Source: Stratiolaelaps scimitus
Taxonomy: Eukaryota; Arthropoda; Arachnida; Mesostigmata; Laelapidae
Assembly (NCBI GenBank): GCA_019614645.1
Contig: JABWDB010000009.1
Location: forward strand, 9,715,501-9,779,500
Length of the DNA stretch: 64,000 nucleotides
Direction: 5' to 3'
The first letter of the stretch is position 1, and the number at the start of each line of letters is the position of its first letter. A program made the translations under genes and the position numbers. Positions 23,766 through 36,348 of the stretch are shown in pieces. The notes under the pieces were generated by a model. That model saw nothing but the letters and a program-made list of their open reading frames with translations, had not been told where the DNA came from and did not search any database.

Positions 23766-26700
23766 GGCTCAGGTAACCCTACCTTGGAAAGGGATATAGA
23801 TTCTTATTATTAGAACTTTATTGCCCTGAGAACCAGGCGATTGTCTATAGTCTACCTAGCTTAGAGTACGCCATCAATTGCTAGACGATACGATAGACCG
23901 TTAGAGATATAGATTTACTTATTTCGTTCAAACGGCTCGGCAACAACCGATGACAACAACACTGTAGGCTGATTCTATCGGTTTGTGCCGGCTTGTGTCT
24001 CTCCGTATCCCTCGTGAGCTTATGCGAATATGCACTTACACCTATGCCGCTTGCTCGTTGTTGCTGCTGCTGCTGTGTGTGTGTGTGTGTATGAACTTGT
24101 CGTGATTCACATTGTTGTTGTCGTTAAAGTTTGAACATTGAAATATGCGTGAAAAGTGAATGTCCGTTCAATGTTTGGCTGAACTGGCGGAACTGCTTTT
24201 GTCTCCGACCAGAACAGTCTCGGCGACTTCCTCCCACAAGCTGACCGCAACCTCCGCCACCACCCTCGTCCACCAGCTCTGATCCCGCTGATCAGATTCG
24301 GGATCTCCGAGCAGTCCTAGCTAAATAGTTATCGAGTACATTAGAATGAGTGACTGACCGCCTCCAATCGGAATCTGTGGCGATCCTCCGGAAGGGACCG
24401 TTAGCTTAGTGCGATCAATAGCCTGTGTATAGCTGGCAAGCGACCGGTGTCTCGGTGTATGGTTGTTCCGGTCGGCGGCTATTGACCGTCCGTTCAGCCG
24501 CGTGGTCTCCTCAAATCGTCAAACCTTCGCTTAGGAGACTTGAGCCTCTCCGGAACCTCCGCCCTCATCGAGCACAATGGTCACGTGAGCCTCTCACGCC
24601 GGGTTCAATCGCCGAACAAAGGTCCGAGCAACTCAATTTAACACTTAGACACCTCATTTTGCAGCAGAGGCCGCCGCCGCCGCAAAACGCCAACGGCAAC
24701 AATATCGAGACATCAAAACTCTGATCTGACACGAGCTTGGTCGACTCTGACCGCTCAGGACGGACACACGAATGTCGGTCAAAATCGGTGGATATAGCCG
24801 GGTTGAACTGGTACGTCGCATATACGCGAGCCTTTTTCGTCCATTCGAAGATCCGAGGACAAGCCGCCATATCTCGCCGTCTGTACACACTGTTGGCGTC
24901 TGTCTGATGAAGCCATTGATGGTACTCGCAACATGTCGGCGATATTTCTTACGGTAGATGGTGCTGTACGCCGCTCTAACAAAGTCACAGCTCATCAGGA
25001 CTGAAACAGCTCGGCATATTGCGGTTCAACTGGTATTGTCTACCTAACAGCTAAGCCTAGCTAGCTAGGTGAGAGAATCGAGTATAAAGAGAGAGAGCGG
25101 GCGAGCAAGCGAAAAAAAGACTACACAGAGTGACAGTGCACATCAAAATTTGGTAAGGTTATCACGACAATCAGCGATTGCTTAAGCCTGGCGTCAAACA
25201 GCGGCCGTATATGAGTGACGTCGCGAGATGACCACTGATCCGCTGTGGAGCCTGCGCACCATCGTCAAAAAATCTTGACTCGAATGTCTGTCCGCCCAAG
25301 CATTAGCACTACTGTTACATAGCCTTCTACGATGGAGTTAGGCTTGTATCTGATAGCCACAGCCATCGCCTTGCGGTTGTTAGACGACCTTGCCGAAAGA
25401 TTTCACGCTGCTCATCCCAAGGTCTACTTGGCCTGGCCTGCCTACAACCAGCCAAACTTTAGAGCAGCACTCTCGAGCAGCACTCCGCAATAGCCAGCCA
25501 ATGCGAGTCACAAGTCGCGACCCGCTGGCTCTTATAAGTAGCCTCCGCTACTGTGTTCACTCACATGAAATGCTTAGGGCGAAACCGCGGCAATCTCGCA
25601 GTGTTGGTTAGCAGCCATGTTGAGTAACCAATAGGCCATATTTCATATGGTAATCACCGCCGTTGGCGTTGTCGTCATCGTCCCTGTTGGACAAAGTGAC
25701 CAGATGGGCTTGCATCGAGACGGCCAGAGAGTGATGTGTGCCGAAATCCGAGTCGCTTGCTAACTAACATATGACCACGATTGAGGTCCATCTAAGGTTG
25801 ATTCCGAAGTGTGCGAGTTTGATCCAACGGGTTGTTGGCGTTGAAGACTCGTTTCGTCCTCACGCAAAGACGAAGTCTGGGCCCGGGGGACGGGGGGGGT
25901 GAGGGAGTTGATGAGGGTGTTTTGAAGATTTATTTGATTTTCTAGAGTTGGGTGGCGTAGGCCCAACAGTCTGGTACACTGATGGGTACGAGGAGCTCGT
26001 AGGAGCTGCTAAATCGGCTCGAACGCGCCCACATCACTCGGTTAGGTCAACGGGTTGAATGGTCAATCGTCAGCAAGCACAAGGTGACGACGAACGAGGG
26101 AGCGAGATGCAGCGACCATTTATCGAGCCGTTCCCGAAGGCGCGTGCCACCCGATCGGTTACGATATCGCTGTGGATATCGGTGTCCAGAGCGAGGGCGG
26201 ATGGTGTTCGGCGACGGGCCGGAGGAGGTTGGTGACGGCGAAGACGGTGAGTTATTGCTTGTCTACCCAATACCAACACCTCAGAGCGGACCACCAGGGT
26301 CACTAGAGCCCATGGTGCTGACACCTAAGCAGTTCTGCGGAAGGGGTGCGCGCGTTATTGGCGAACGGCGCTCCGTGTAACAAATCTGCAAATTTGTCTG
26401 CTGATTTTGTTGAACGCGCCAAGCGTAAGGACAAGGTGTAAATGCATGCTAACCCGATACCCACCGCTGACAGCCTCTGGTCACCGAGAGAACGGGACAG
26501 AGACGTGATTGCAGGTCACAACTTCAGATGTAGCATCTGATCAAGTGCTACTGATTCGTTTAGCCACCCCGGAAGGCCGGTGGACCAAGGCGAAATAGTT
26601 CTATGGCTACGAACACAGCGGCGCAAATGGTAAATGCTGCATAGAACATTTCTTTTTCGTACTCGGCTTCATCTCATAATAAATGATACAGGGGGACGGA

Positions 26701-26768
26701 GGTCAACCGAAAGGTGGCAATCTAGCAAAGCGGCATATAAAACTACCTGAGAAAGATTCGATTGGCTG

Positions 26769-26792
26769 ATATATATATATATATATATATAT
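26769..26792. repeat. (AT)n microsatellite
   Basis: A pure AT dinucleotide run of about 24 bases. Confidence 0.95.
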
Positions 26793-27481
26793 TGCGCACA
26801 GTTCGACATGTACACTTGTACTGAACGCTAAGATCAAGCCAGCAATTATCTTTTTGTTCTATGTGAGATTTTGTGTGAGGGGATAGATAATTAGCTTTTG
26901 TTCAAATTGTATTCTTATATTACCCCCTGTAAATAGGAAAGTTCGTAAATAATTCGGTAACGAAACCTGAGAATAGGAGTATCATTCGTTAGAAACGCTT
27001 GCGGTTACATCAGCCTTAGTGATGGTCACCAACGCACAGTTGTGTATAGAGCAAACGGCTATTCCTATGAACAAGCGAATCTTACTGGCGAACGCAAAAA
27101 GAACAAGGAAGTCGTCATGGACAGGTGAACGTTGCGCTGTTGCTTGGGACAAGGTGCCTTTTTAAACACACACACACACACATACACATTATATGCATCA
27201 AACAGGGCGGAACAGCCATCTATTTGAACAGGGTCCGTCTCAGGTCAAAGGGCCCACTCTCAAAGCAACTGAGAGCGTTATCGATCCGAGTTGCACCTTG
27301 TCTTCTGGGTAGATTTCGTTCGATGAAAAACCGAGTGAAACCCTTGCGACAAATGTGACAGTACCACCGAATGAAAATCTCTACCCATCTACTCAAAGGA
27401 CGAGAAGGGTGTCTTTCCGTGCATGACGTGTCACCATCAGGTTGCAGGTTGCTGCCTGAGGAAGAGGTAGGGTTCCGTATC

Positions 27482-27502
27482 GAGGAGAAGTAGCTTCTCC
27501 TC
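27482..27502. repeat. Short perfect hairpin
   Basis: GAGGAGAAG and CTTCTCCTC are exact reverse complements separated by three bases. This is a 9-bp stem with no assigned role. Confidence 0.8.
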
Positions 27503-29348
27503 ACGATCATATTTTCATTCATTTCCGCATCTCATTGAGGCGAAGCAGGCGGCGGTTCGAAATGCACGCTCGCAAATGAGTGCTTGCATGCGTGCTCGGA
27601 GCACATGACCGCCGATGTCATATACACCCCGAAGCAGCATTTCGACAACAAAAAAAAAGAAGGCGACTGACTGTACCGGCGAGCTGCTCTGGTGACCCGG
27701 TTCCCGCACTCGGCGTATGCACTGACAACATCAATTTTCACTTTAACAATAAGTTGCCAGCGCCTACCGGGCTGAGCTCCGACTGCACCGTGAATGGTGC
27801 AACTATTGGACATTGGGTCGGTGTCACCGAAAAGTTGCTGCGGATCGCTCATGTGCACATGTTTGACCGAGATGTTTGTTGCGCCTATTGTGTGGGAAAG
27901 TGATCTCGGAAGCGATTTCATCCGGGAACCACAATGAACAGCAGTGAGGATGTGACCAGTGAGGCTGGCTTATCCGGTGAACCTTGCTGTATCGATAAGG
28001 GTAGATAGATGTAAGAGCCGGTCAGCATCGTCCAATACATTGACTGGCCATAGCCAATTCATGCTGTGTAGGCAGCAGCAGCAGCAGCTACACTAGGTGA
28101 TAACTCCCTCTCGGACGGTAACATCTATCGGAATCGTTCGTGGAACGCGATGATGGCTAGCGCTGGTTGTTTTTTTTTTCGGACCTCTATCTACCTACTT
28201 GGAGGATGTGTATGAGAGATCTGGTGGGAACCTCACCTCGACAACGACTCGCGCATCGCCGGATGACGCCTACAACCTCAGACTCGAGCCAAGATCGCCC
28301 ACACCTCCGGCCCTTGTGGCCTGCGGCTTGAGGAGCTAAATACCATCATAGACGACGGAAAGAACGAGAGAGAGAGAGAGAGAATGGAGAACTCTAGCAA
28401 TCTGTATGTATCTGACTAGAGTTAAGCTGTAGCCGGTTTCAGCGGTGGCTGGGGTCCGAGATGGCCAGCGGGCGCACACGATGTCCGACGAAACATCTGG
28501 CCGGCGCATTGGTCCATTTTAATTAAGATCAACCTCTGGTGCTGGTGGTGGTGATGACGATGATACCTGCTGAGCAGTTCGATTTCTCGATTCCTGCGGA
28601 ACGCCTTTCCCTGCAGCAAAGGTGTGAGATCAACGAAGTAGCTAGGCGACGACTGCTACTACAACGATCGCTGCGCGGGCGGAGTGCGGTTTCCGGGACC
28701 AGGGCGAGATCGGCTGAGAGACACCGACGAGGAATCGGTGCAGGACTCACGCGGGTTTCATTCGCGTTGGCATCGGTCGGCCTTTGATTTGAAGGTACCA
28801 CCACCATGATCATTATCAAGCATCCCTCGGAGGTATCCCTGTTTGCACCATGTACCACAACCGTCACAACCGCTGTTGTTACTACTATCTAACAGCTACT
28901 GAATACAGGTTACCGGCGCGGCTTGCGTCGTCCCACAATCGACATATAGAGAGATAGATAGATAACGTGCGCGGACGCCGGTGAGCCGCTTGATCTTTCA
29001 CCGCCTGCATGATACGCCTCTAATAGGTGTGGCCGGCGAAATTCGATTGTTGAAGTCGACGCATAGACAGAGCAGAACAGAGGAATCAGAGAGAGAGAGA
29101 TCGAGAGAGAGACCGACGCGCATGAAAGAAAACGGTGTCGTATCTGTGATGTTCCCGCTAAAGACATTGATTCCGGCGGTGGCCTCCTTGATTTTCGTCC
29201 GTCCACCCCATCTCTCGAGGTGTTACTGTAGAATGTGTCGTGGCGTAGCGACGTTTGTGAGGGGGATGTCCGCACGAGCGGCATTGCACAGACTACTCGC
29301 GAAAAGGGACTGTGAAGCCTGAAGATTGCTCTGAAGTGATGATTCACT

Positions 29349-29370
29349 GTATTTTGTAGATACAAAATAC
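29349..29370. repeat. Short perfect hairpin, AT-rich
   Basis: GTATTTTGTA and TACAAAATAC are exact reverse complements with a two-base gap. It is AT-rich and may be incidental. Confidence 0.8.
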
Positions 29371-29553
29371 GATTGACAAAATGATAACTCGTGGTAGGCA
29401 GACGGACCCCCGCGCTAAAGTGGCGTATACACAACAATAGAATTTCATATTGTACTCGATCAATGATAGGAGGAGAGGAGCAATACTTTCAGCTTGGTCG
29501 TGAAAAGCAGGTAATGAAAATGTTTCGGCAAACGCTGTCTTGCTCGGCAATAA

Positions 29554-29680
29554 TAATAACAATAATAATAATAATAATCTATGGAGTATTTTGAGTGATT
29601 TATATCCACGCATGTGTACAGCTTTCACTTTGTGGAACAAGAATAGAATACTATTATTATTATTATTATTATTGTTATTA
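29554..29680. repeat. Inverted pair of AAT/ATT microsatellites
   Basis: An AAT array with a single AAC interruption (29554-29578) faces an ATT array with the matching GTT interruption (29656-29680). The arms are exact reverse complements over 25 bases, including the interruption, and are separated by 77 bases. This could fold into a cruciform or RNA stem. The shared interruption suggests inverted duplication rather than two independent arrays. Confidence 0.85.
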
Positions 29681-30606
29681 ATTTCATCATTTGTATAGTT
29701 TTTTTTTTTGAGGTCAAAGGTAAATCCTGTATGGACACCAGGCTTCACACTGAGGTATTTGCCTGATAGTGTCAGACTCTTACTGACTTGCATATTCATA
29801 CATATTTCTTTGCTTGGCTGGGCTTGATTAGACGGCTGTAAGCCAAATAATCATTTAAGAAATGTCCGCTCTTGAGTTCCGCCATAAAATTTCGTGTGAC
29901 GATCCAAGTGCTGTACTTTGCCGAGCAGAGAAATCAGCATCATTCACTTTTCTCACACGTAAACTTGCACATTGTGTAATATATACAGTAATTTAAGGTA
30001 TTAAGAGAGAACAGCGCCCAAGAGCATACTACAACTGTGCTACCTTGCCGTTTTGTGTTCAACTGCTCCAGTCTATTTCAACTGGTGACAAATAGTCAGT
30101 GTGATTTGTGTATCTGGGCCAACCGGTCTGTTGCGCAGCACCGCAGTGTTGTGGGTTATTGAAGTCAATTTCGAAAGCGCGAATTTCGAGCAATTCTCGA
30201 GTCAATATGTTTATACCAATTTGTCTTTCTTTTCGATCGGATTGTTGTTGATGGCGCCACCCACACAATTGCAGTTTGCAAATTCGCAAGTTCGCCGATA
30301 CTGCTGCCGCCCGCAACCGCCTACATTATAGTGAACCCGGCGTGAACAGCCAACGAGAGCCAAACTACACGAGCCAATTTCCAAAAAAAATCCTACAGTC
30401 AAAGAAAAACAACGGCCTCTAAAATCATTAGTCACCATGTTTTCGGTTGTTACGAAATTTGTCGTTACGAGCAGACACCCATGCGCAATGCTTTGGCTTC
30501 TGTCTGTGACCGGCGTTTGAGAATGAGAGATGCGATCTGCGCATCGAGACATCAGTGAGAGAGAGAGAGAGCAGCTCGATCCGAACTCCTCGAGATCGGT
30601 AAAGCA

Positions 30607-30627
30607 AGAGAGAGAGAGAGAGAGAGA
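30607..30627. repeat. (GA)n microsatellite
   Basis: A pure GA run of about 21 bases, with a second shorter GA run about 40 bases upstream. Confidence 0.9.
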
Positions 30628-30839
30628 AAGATCTGCATCTCTGGCGGCGGACCACTTCCTGGTCCCGATGACCTAGATCCTCCTACCCTGGATATCTCTC
30701 AGTGGTATATTATACACTATATGCCTGACCGATCGAGGACTCTCAATTCTCTCTCGCCCTAGTCTCGGCCTCGGCAGCATCAAAAACGAATCCTCTCTAC
30801 GATAGACAGACAGAACGATACTGTAGATAGTCAACTGCA

Positions 30840-30842
<3 letters not shown>

Positions 30843-30874
<32 letters not shown>
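30843..30874. repeat. (AT)n microsatellite
   Basis: A pure AT dinucleotide run of about 32 bases. Confidence 0.95.
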
Positions 30875-30875
<1 letters not shown>

Positions 30876-32700
30876 CCAGTCTCACATACTCGCGACTTGA
30901 AACAGACACATGTACCTTAATCGTAGGCAATGGGTACGGTTCACCATCAGCAACGACAACAACGGGCCCAATTCGACCGATCTCGGGTGGCAGAGTTTCC
31001 AGCTGCAGCAGCGACTCCACTACTACAGCATCGCTGGGATGTAGCTCCGTTGCATAACAGCTTCCGGTATATGTGCACTGCCACCGGCAGTGGCGCGGCT
31101 CTAGTTAGGCCCGCTCCGCTTCGTGCTCCGGGATGGCGCCAACCACTGCCGGCATCAGCACTCGGCCATCCGCCAGCCAGCCATCCACTCTTAAAAATTG
31201 TCTCGATTTTGGCACCCGGTTGAGATCTCCCCGGTTGACGCCACTCGACCATGTAATCTTGAACTTTAAAATCCCTCCGGCTTTGCCGGCGAGAGCGCAC
31301 CAGGTGCCCAATTCACCCCCGCAAAAACATTGCCATTCGACGAGTTAACGGGAACCTCGATATTATGAGAGAGCCAATGCAACCAGAATATTATATGCCG
31401 ACCAGAGCAAAAGCAGGCTGCTGCGCCTGGTGATTAGTAGGTTGAAACGAAAGCCTGATGTAACCTCGGCTACGATGATACTACGATGTTATACATTCGA
31501 TCTGAAGATGAATTGTGTTCTAGTTAGTCAGGACTATTTCCATCTGAGGAGGTAGCAACCGATAACCGTCACTGCCCTTAAGGATACGAATAGCGACGCT
31601 TTAACAGACAACATGCATCGCATATATGGTACGCTATTGACCACCCCACCTATAAAAGCAACAAAATCTATCACTATGAGAACACCTTTATTAAATGTGG
31701 CACATTTAACATATATATCTCATCAGTTCATTGGAGATACTAATGAAGCAAATGTGTGCTCTGTCGAATTCAGTACGAACATTCAGCATCGCGCATAGCA
31801 CAATCAAGATAAATTTGAAATTGTCTTCCTGCCCTTCGGATCATTCTCTCACTTTGACGAGATAAAGTTGTACCCGAGTCTCCCATGGACCCATCCAGCG
31901 AGTTCTGTCATAGACAAGCACATATGACGTTGTAGCCAAGACACGCGTACCCTACGCATGTCCACCAACGATAAGCCAACATCAAACATCATCTGAATCG
32001 AGACATGTATCGTCTGGATGCACTTCTCGAGATGTTTTCTGTCCGGTTTAGGTTAACACGACGCTGCAGGATCGGCTGCTGCAACTGGCAGCAGTATCAC
32101 GACAGGATAACACAACAAAGACAATGCGGTGATCTATTCGAGCCACTAGTCGACCATACGGTCTGTCAATCAGACGCGTTCGTAGAGAGATGGCACACAC
32201 TACGCTAATCAGATCCGTCAGACGGGATCAGACCTCCTTCACTCCGCCCGCCATTCGTGGATATGTAGCGGGACCAATCACTGTTACGCTCCGTTTTGTA
32301 TTCGTCGGGATTCGCTGTTGACAGCATTCGCCAACTTAAATACGCTCCGTGTATTTGTCGAGATGCGTATCGTGACTGCTTGAGTAAATACGCACAAATG
32401 CCACATGCGAGAACGTAGGTAACGACGATTGAATTGACGCACGCTTTCGTGTATGATCGAAGAAAGTGCATCTGCCTACTGAGAGAACAAGGATTGATTA
32501 CTGCATGGTGATTTCGTCCATAATTGCGGAATGACCTCGGGGATAGGTACGAGCTGGCAAAAGTGCTATCGAAACCTCTGGAAGTATCGGCTGGGGCCGG
32601 TTTCGCTGACGACCGATATAGTAACCAACAAATTATGTAGCCAATACGGTTTCCCTTTGCTGAGTTTAAAATACGAAAATCGAATTTACAATGAGGCCAA

Positions 32701-32715
32701 GAAAGTGCGGAACCT
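32701..32715. repeat. Target-site duplication, left, SINE copy 1
   Basis: GAAAGTGCGGAACCT here matches GAAAGCGGAACCT at 32911-32923, with one two-base indel. The pair flanks the SINE exactly, as expected from LINE-mediated insertion. Confidence 0.8.
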
Positions 32716-32910
32716 TTAAGGTTTTCGGGCTGACTCTTAGCCAACATTAAACGTCCACGGTACAACTGCTTTTTTAGCATTGCTCCGTAAGACGGACCCC
32801 TTTAAAAGCAAATGCGCAATGGTGGGGATTGAACCCGTGCACCTAGGTCCGTCTCCTCCGATTGCACCGAGGCGCATACGAATGCACCAGGCCACCAAAG
32901 GGCTGGACAA
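32716..32910 (-). mobile_element. tRNA-derived SINE, copy 1 (minus strand)
   Basis: Read on the minus strand, the element starts with a 5' lead and then a tRNA-like head at 32821-32896 (76 bases). The head has an A box TGGTGCATTCG (32879-32889), a B box GGTTCAATCCC (32825-32835) and complementary ends GGTGG/CCACC, like an acceptor stem. A tRNA-unrelated body of about 100 bases follows. It ends in a small stem-loop (GGCTAAGAGTCAGCC, 32728-32742) and GAAAACC, without poly(A). Copy 2 at 37.6 kb aligns with it end to end in the opposite orientation. Flanking duplications of 13-15 bases define the boundaries. It encodes no protein; the open frame crossing it on this strand is incidental. Confidence 0.88.
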
Positions 32911-32923
32911 GAAAGCGGAACCT
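32911..32923. repeat. Target-site duplication, right, SINE copy 1
   Basis: GAAAGCGGAACCT, the right partner of the duplication at 32701-32715. Confidence 0.8.
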
Positions 32924-34707
32924 GCTCTTAGAGAAGTGCGTTACCCGTGCAACTCCGTCGAAGAGTTGAGTTCACTACGATGGGCCCATCGTAATTAAAG
33001 TTTTGTCGATATTTCAAAGTATTGTGCAAACTTATGTGAATGTTATAAACACGTGTATAACGGATAACAATGGAATAATGGAAAATCAGAATAGCTGGAG
33101 TGTGAACGAAGCCATTCGAGATTCGTTCTACATCAACTACATTCAACTTTGAAAGGCTTTAATCACATTCATTAAGTTTTCGGGGTTCTTATTTTTTCTG
33201 CGCGCCCAATCGATGGTCGACGTTGTTTAAACGTCGATAATCATGAAGAATATCGAAAACCGCAAGAACATATAATTTTAGCAGAGCACGGCAAAACTGC
33301 TTATTCCGTAATTTCACCGCTCGTAATCGCCGAGCCAGCGAACAGCAATACAACCATGGGTAGGTACTTGCTCGCGTACTCGATGTCTCCGGCGTATATT
33401 GTCATTGTTCGAAGTCCATCGTTGCAGTAACTCTCTATGTAAGTGCTCTCGTATGGTTTGGTAGCACCCAAATTTAATTATCATTACCATTATCATTAGC
33501 AACTTCGAAAGCTACGCTAAACAATCGTTCCAGAGGTGAGGGAATGCACTCATCAAATATCTGTCCCACTGAACAACGCCTTTAGGCCCTATCGCAGCGT
33601 GGTCTAGGTACAATGGCCAGAGCATACGTGACGCTGATTCATAGCTCTATTTCAAAAATAGTAACAACGCAACATTAAAATAAGCCAACGCCTATTCTAA
33701 GCGCTGTTAAGAGCGCCACGGCTGGCACTTTGATGAAACAATGCGGCTGTTCTCAATGCATAATGTTTCTGGCCCGTACTCGCACGCTGTTGTCTCTGTC
33801 GTTCGCTGTGCTGGTTATCCTATCATAGAAAAGGCTTCTCTCAGGCCGGCCACTATGTACCTGGACGTTGCGGTCCCTAAATATCGCGATTCATATCTAT
33901 TTAAGAGAATGCGATGCTGCCCGGAGGGATGCACTGCGCTTTGGCCGGTAGCTCTTAATCTTAGCGGGCTGTCCGCTATCCGGTCACATACACTCTCCTT
34001 CTGTTGTATTATGTAGCTGTGTTCACCCCATTCCACGCTGTCCACTGGGCGACCCTCATACGAAAAAGCCGAGAGAGATCTCGTGACCCAATTGCTGCTG
34101 TTGCTGCTGCTATTGTGGCGATGACGCGCGCGATCGAGAGCGTCATGTGATCCAGGGATCTGGGTTACACACACCGGCCGGCATCCATCCTTTCACTGTG
34201 TGAACCAGTCGCCATGTTATTGTTGCAGGGTCGCCCGGTGCTGCTCGTCGGAGGTTCCGGCTGCATTGTCTCGAATATGGTGCACCGCTGTCGTCTATCG
34301 CTGGCGCTGGAGGTGCCACTGCGGAGTCGGTTGCACAACCGACTTCCGCAAGTTGTGCACACGCTTCTCATCAGATAGAGAAACGGCAGGATCTGGAGTC
34401 CGAGCTCCTGTCTCTGGCTCCTCGTCAATGCTGCAATATCGCGCGTCACTGCCGCTGGTCTGTGGAGACTGAGACTATAGGGTGGATGGTGCAATACAGT
34501 GTTAGGGAATAGCGACCCCGTTCCCAGGCGCTTCAGAATAGAACGACTGTGGTTGTACCGACGAGCAGGGCTGGCTAGCTTAGCGTTTTGGTAGCAGGGT
34601 TGCCCAATGTTGAGTTCAGGAGATAGCTCGATGGATCCGAAGATCTACGCTGACTAATCCATTTGGAAGAACGTGGATGTGATTATTGCCTCTACACAGA
34701 TATGCGC

Positions 34708-34731
34708 AGATTCAGCCCTAGGGCTGAATCT
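34708..34731. repeat. 24-bp perfect palindrome
   Basis: AGATTCAGCCCT followed directly by its exact reverse complement, with no spacer. This is long enough to be unlikely by chance in 64 kb. It could be a binding site for a dimeric protein or the scar of a small inverted duplication. Confidence 0.95.
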
Positions 34732-35590
34732 TCGGAGAATCATCTTGTAGTAAATCACTTACGCAATGGAACGACGGGCCAAGTATTGCGATTTTTTACT
34801 GGTCTTCCAATCTACACTTACGCAGGTGTGATTACTGTCTTCGGACAATTCGACATCTTGACCGAACTTAAGACGAAACAACTAGTATCTGATAGCATCT
34901 GATCTCTGTATGAAATGTACCGTTTGAATAGTTGTTTTGCTTGTTATCCTACTAAACAGCATGTCAGTGCTACACGACTGGTATCTCATAGGTGTCTTCA
35001 CCACGCGGTTTCTTGACATGGCCTGTTCAGCCTTCGATCTGGCCAAGTCCTATTAAACGGTTCGATCGTTTGCGGGTGCATACACATGCGCATAGAGATA
35101 CAGAGCTATCCATAGACATACACGCGAAAGAGTGAGTCCAAGACAGTGAGGACACTGCCTGAAAAAAGCCGTTGGCGTTCCCATCAATCCATAATGCCTC
35201 GTCGTTGTCTACTCATCTTGTTCTTCATATCTCGACTCTCTGATCCACCGTTGCCTCCCTGCCTGATTCGTGCTGACTAGTGTTCTTCAGATCTTCGGCT
35301 TACAATCCGTTTCTGCTGTTGCTGCCGCTGCTGCTGCTGGTAGCGGCGACGCGCCGTCTCCTCGCACCATCTTCAAAAGCATCGTTCTTCGCGGGAAGCG
35401 TCAGCGGACAACAGCATTATAGTACGGCGACGTTCTGGAGCACGACTATGACTAGTACCACGGTAGCGGTTCGATTCCCATCATTTCGGACAGCGACGGC
35501 TCGCCCGTTAACTCTGTAACGTACACGCCCTCGAAATTAAAAAGTGATCACCGTATAGGATACTTGAAAGGTTACCAGCTGAAGCTGCTG

Positions 35591-35694
35591 CCCCCCCCCC
35601 CCCCCCCCACAGGAGACGGCGTGACCCGGGAACTAAACTTCCTTCATTTTGTCGATGGACTACCCCGATGAGAGCGGGGGGGTTGGGGGGGGGG
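35591..35694. repeat. C18 run followed by G7-TT-G10 run
   Basis: Eighteen consecutive C (35591-35608) are followed 67 bases later by seven G, TT and ten G (35676-35694). The tracts are complementary and could pair as a hairpin or form i-motif and G-quadruplex structures. Homopolymer lengths are prone to sequencing error. Confidence 0.85.
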
Positions 35695-36306
35695 TCACAT
35701 CGGATGAAAAGAACATTCATGTTCGTGTCCTCTTCGATTGGCGTCGTCTACTCCAGTTTCTATATGGTCATGTCCCTCTCGATCCGTTAGACGAGAGCGT
35801 CCGTTTGTTCTAGTAGGTTATCGATCTCCTTCTCGTAACCTTGGGTGAGGCGGGCACGGAGCGATGGATGTAACTTCGGCCATTACGACCATCGCCGTCG
35901 ACCTCGTTCGCCTACCGGGCAACGAATCCCCAGCGATGTAAGACGGCGGACTCGGTCCGAGAGAAAGTTGCCGGTTTGCCGGTACCAACTATTGAAACGA
36001 AGACCGATGAGCCTGTACACGATAGCGGGATAACTGCATTCGTTGTGTGGACGGGGGAATCGGGACCATGAATTCATACCGTGTCAATATACAAATAATC
36101 GCGAATCGAATGTGTCGGATGTTGCTCAATCGGAAGATAAGTTCGCAGCGAGAAACGCAGTGCGTTTCATGCAATCTCCAGTATGTGACAGGCCTTGTTA
36201 CCGTCGACATATAACAGCACTAGAGCTTAGGAAAACAGTCAACCAACTGGTAAATCATACAATGAGTATCTTAATCACTCCAATGGACACACTGCAGTAC
36301 ATTGCA

Positions 36307-36308
<2 letters not shown>

Positions 36309-36348
<40 letters not shown>
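36309..36348. repeat. (TA)n microsatellite
   Basis: A pure TA dinucleotide run of about 40 bases. Confidence 0.95.

Larger units (their letters stand above)
20950..29500. other. Intergenic or intronic DNA, no supported gene
   Basis: It holds trinucleotide arrays (CAG at 23670-23692), GT/CA runs near 24.08 and 27.17 kb, GA-rich runs near 28.37 and 29.09 kb, and two short perfect palindromes at 23.7 kb. The 27532-27921 minus frame begins with ATG and has reasonable composition, but the plus strand is open across the same bases. I see no domains. Confidence 0.5.
29700..32700. other. Spacer, no supported gene
   Basis: It includes GA arrays near 30.55 and 30.61 kb and an AT array at 30843-30874. 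A GC-rich patch at 31.0-31.35 kb keeps frames open on both strands. In that patch a plus-strand ORF at 31133-31348 (71 aa, start context gggATGG, high GC at third positions) is the most coding-like but has no domain and an opposing open frame. Confidence 0.45.

Noticed and set aside
27532..27921. 129-codon minus-strand ORF with ATG
   Set aside because: The plus strand is open across the same bases with an equally protein-like translation. Nothing favours either.
28910..29437. 175-codon minus-strand ORF
   Set aside because: It contains a long Ser/Leu stretch that is the antisense of GA-rich simple sequence. Chance length.
31105..31348. Short GC-biased ORFs on both strands
   Set aside because: Opposing frames share the compositional signal. 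There is no domain or splice evidence.
32205..32780. 191-codon minus-strand ORF
   Set aside because: Its 5' part is SINE sequence, composition is not coding-like, and about one ORF of this length is expected by chance.
35468..35485. GCGGTTCGATTCCCATC as a tRNA B box
   Set aside because: No A box at the right spacing and no tRNA fold can be drawn.
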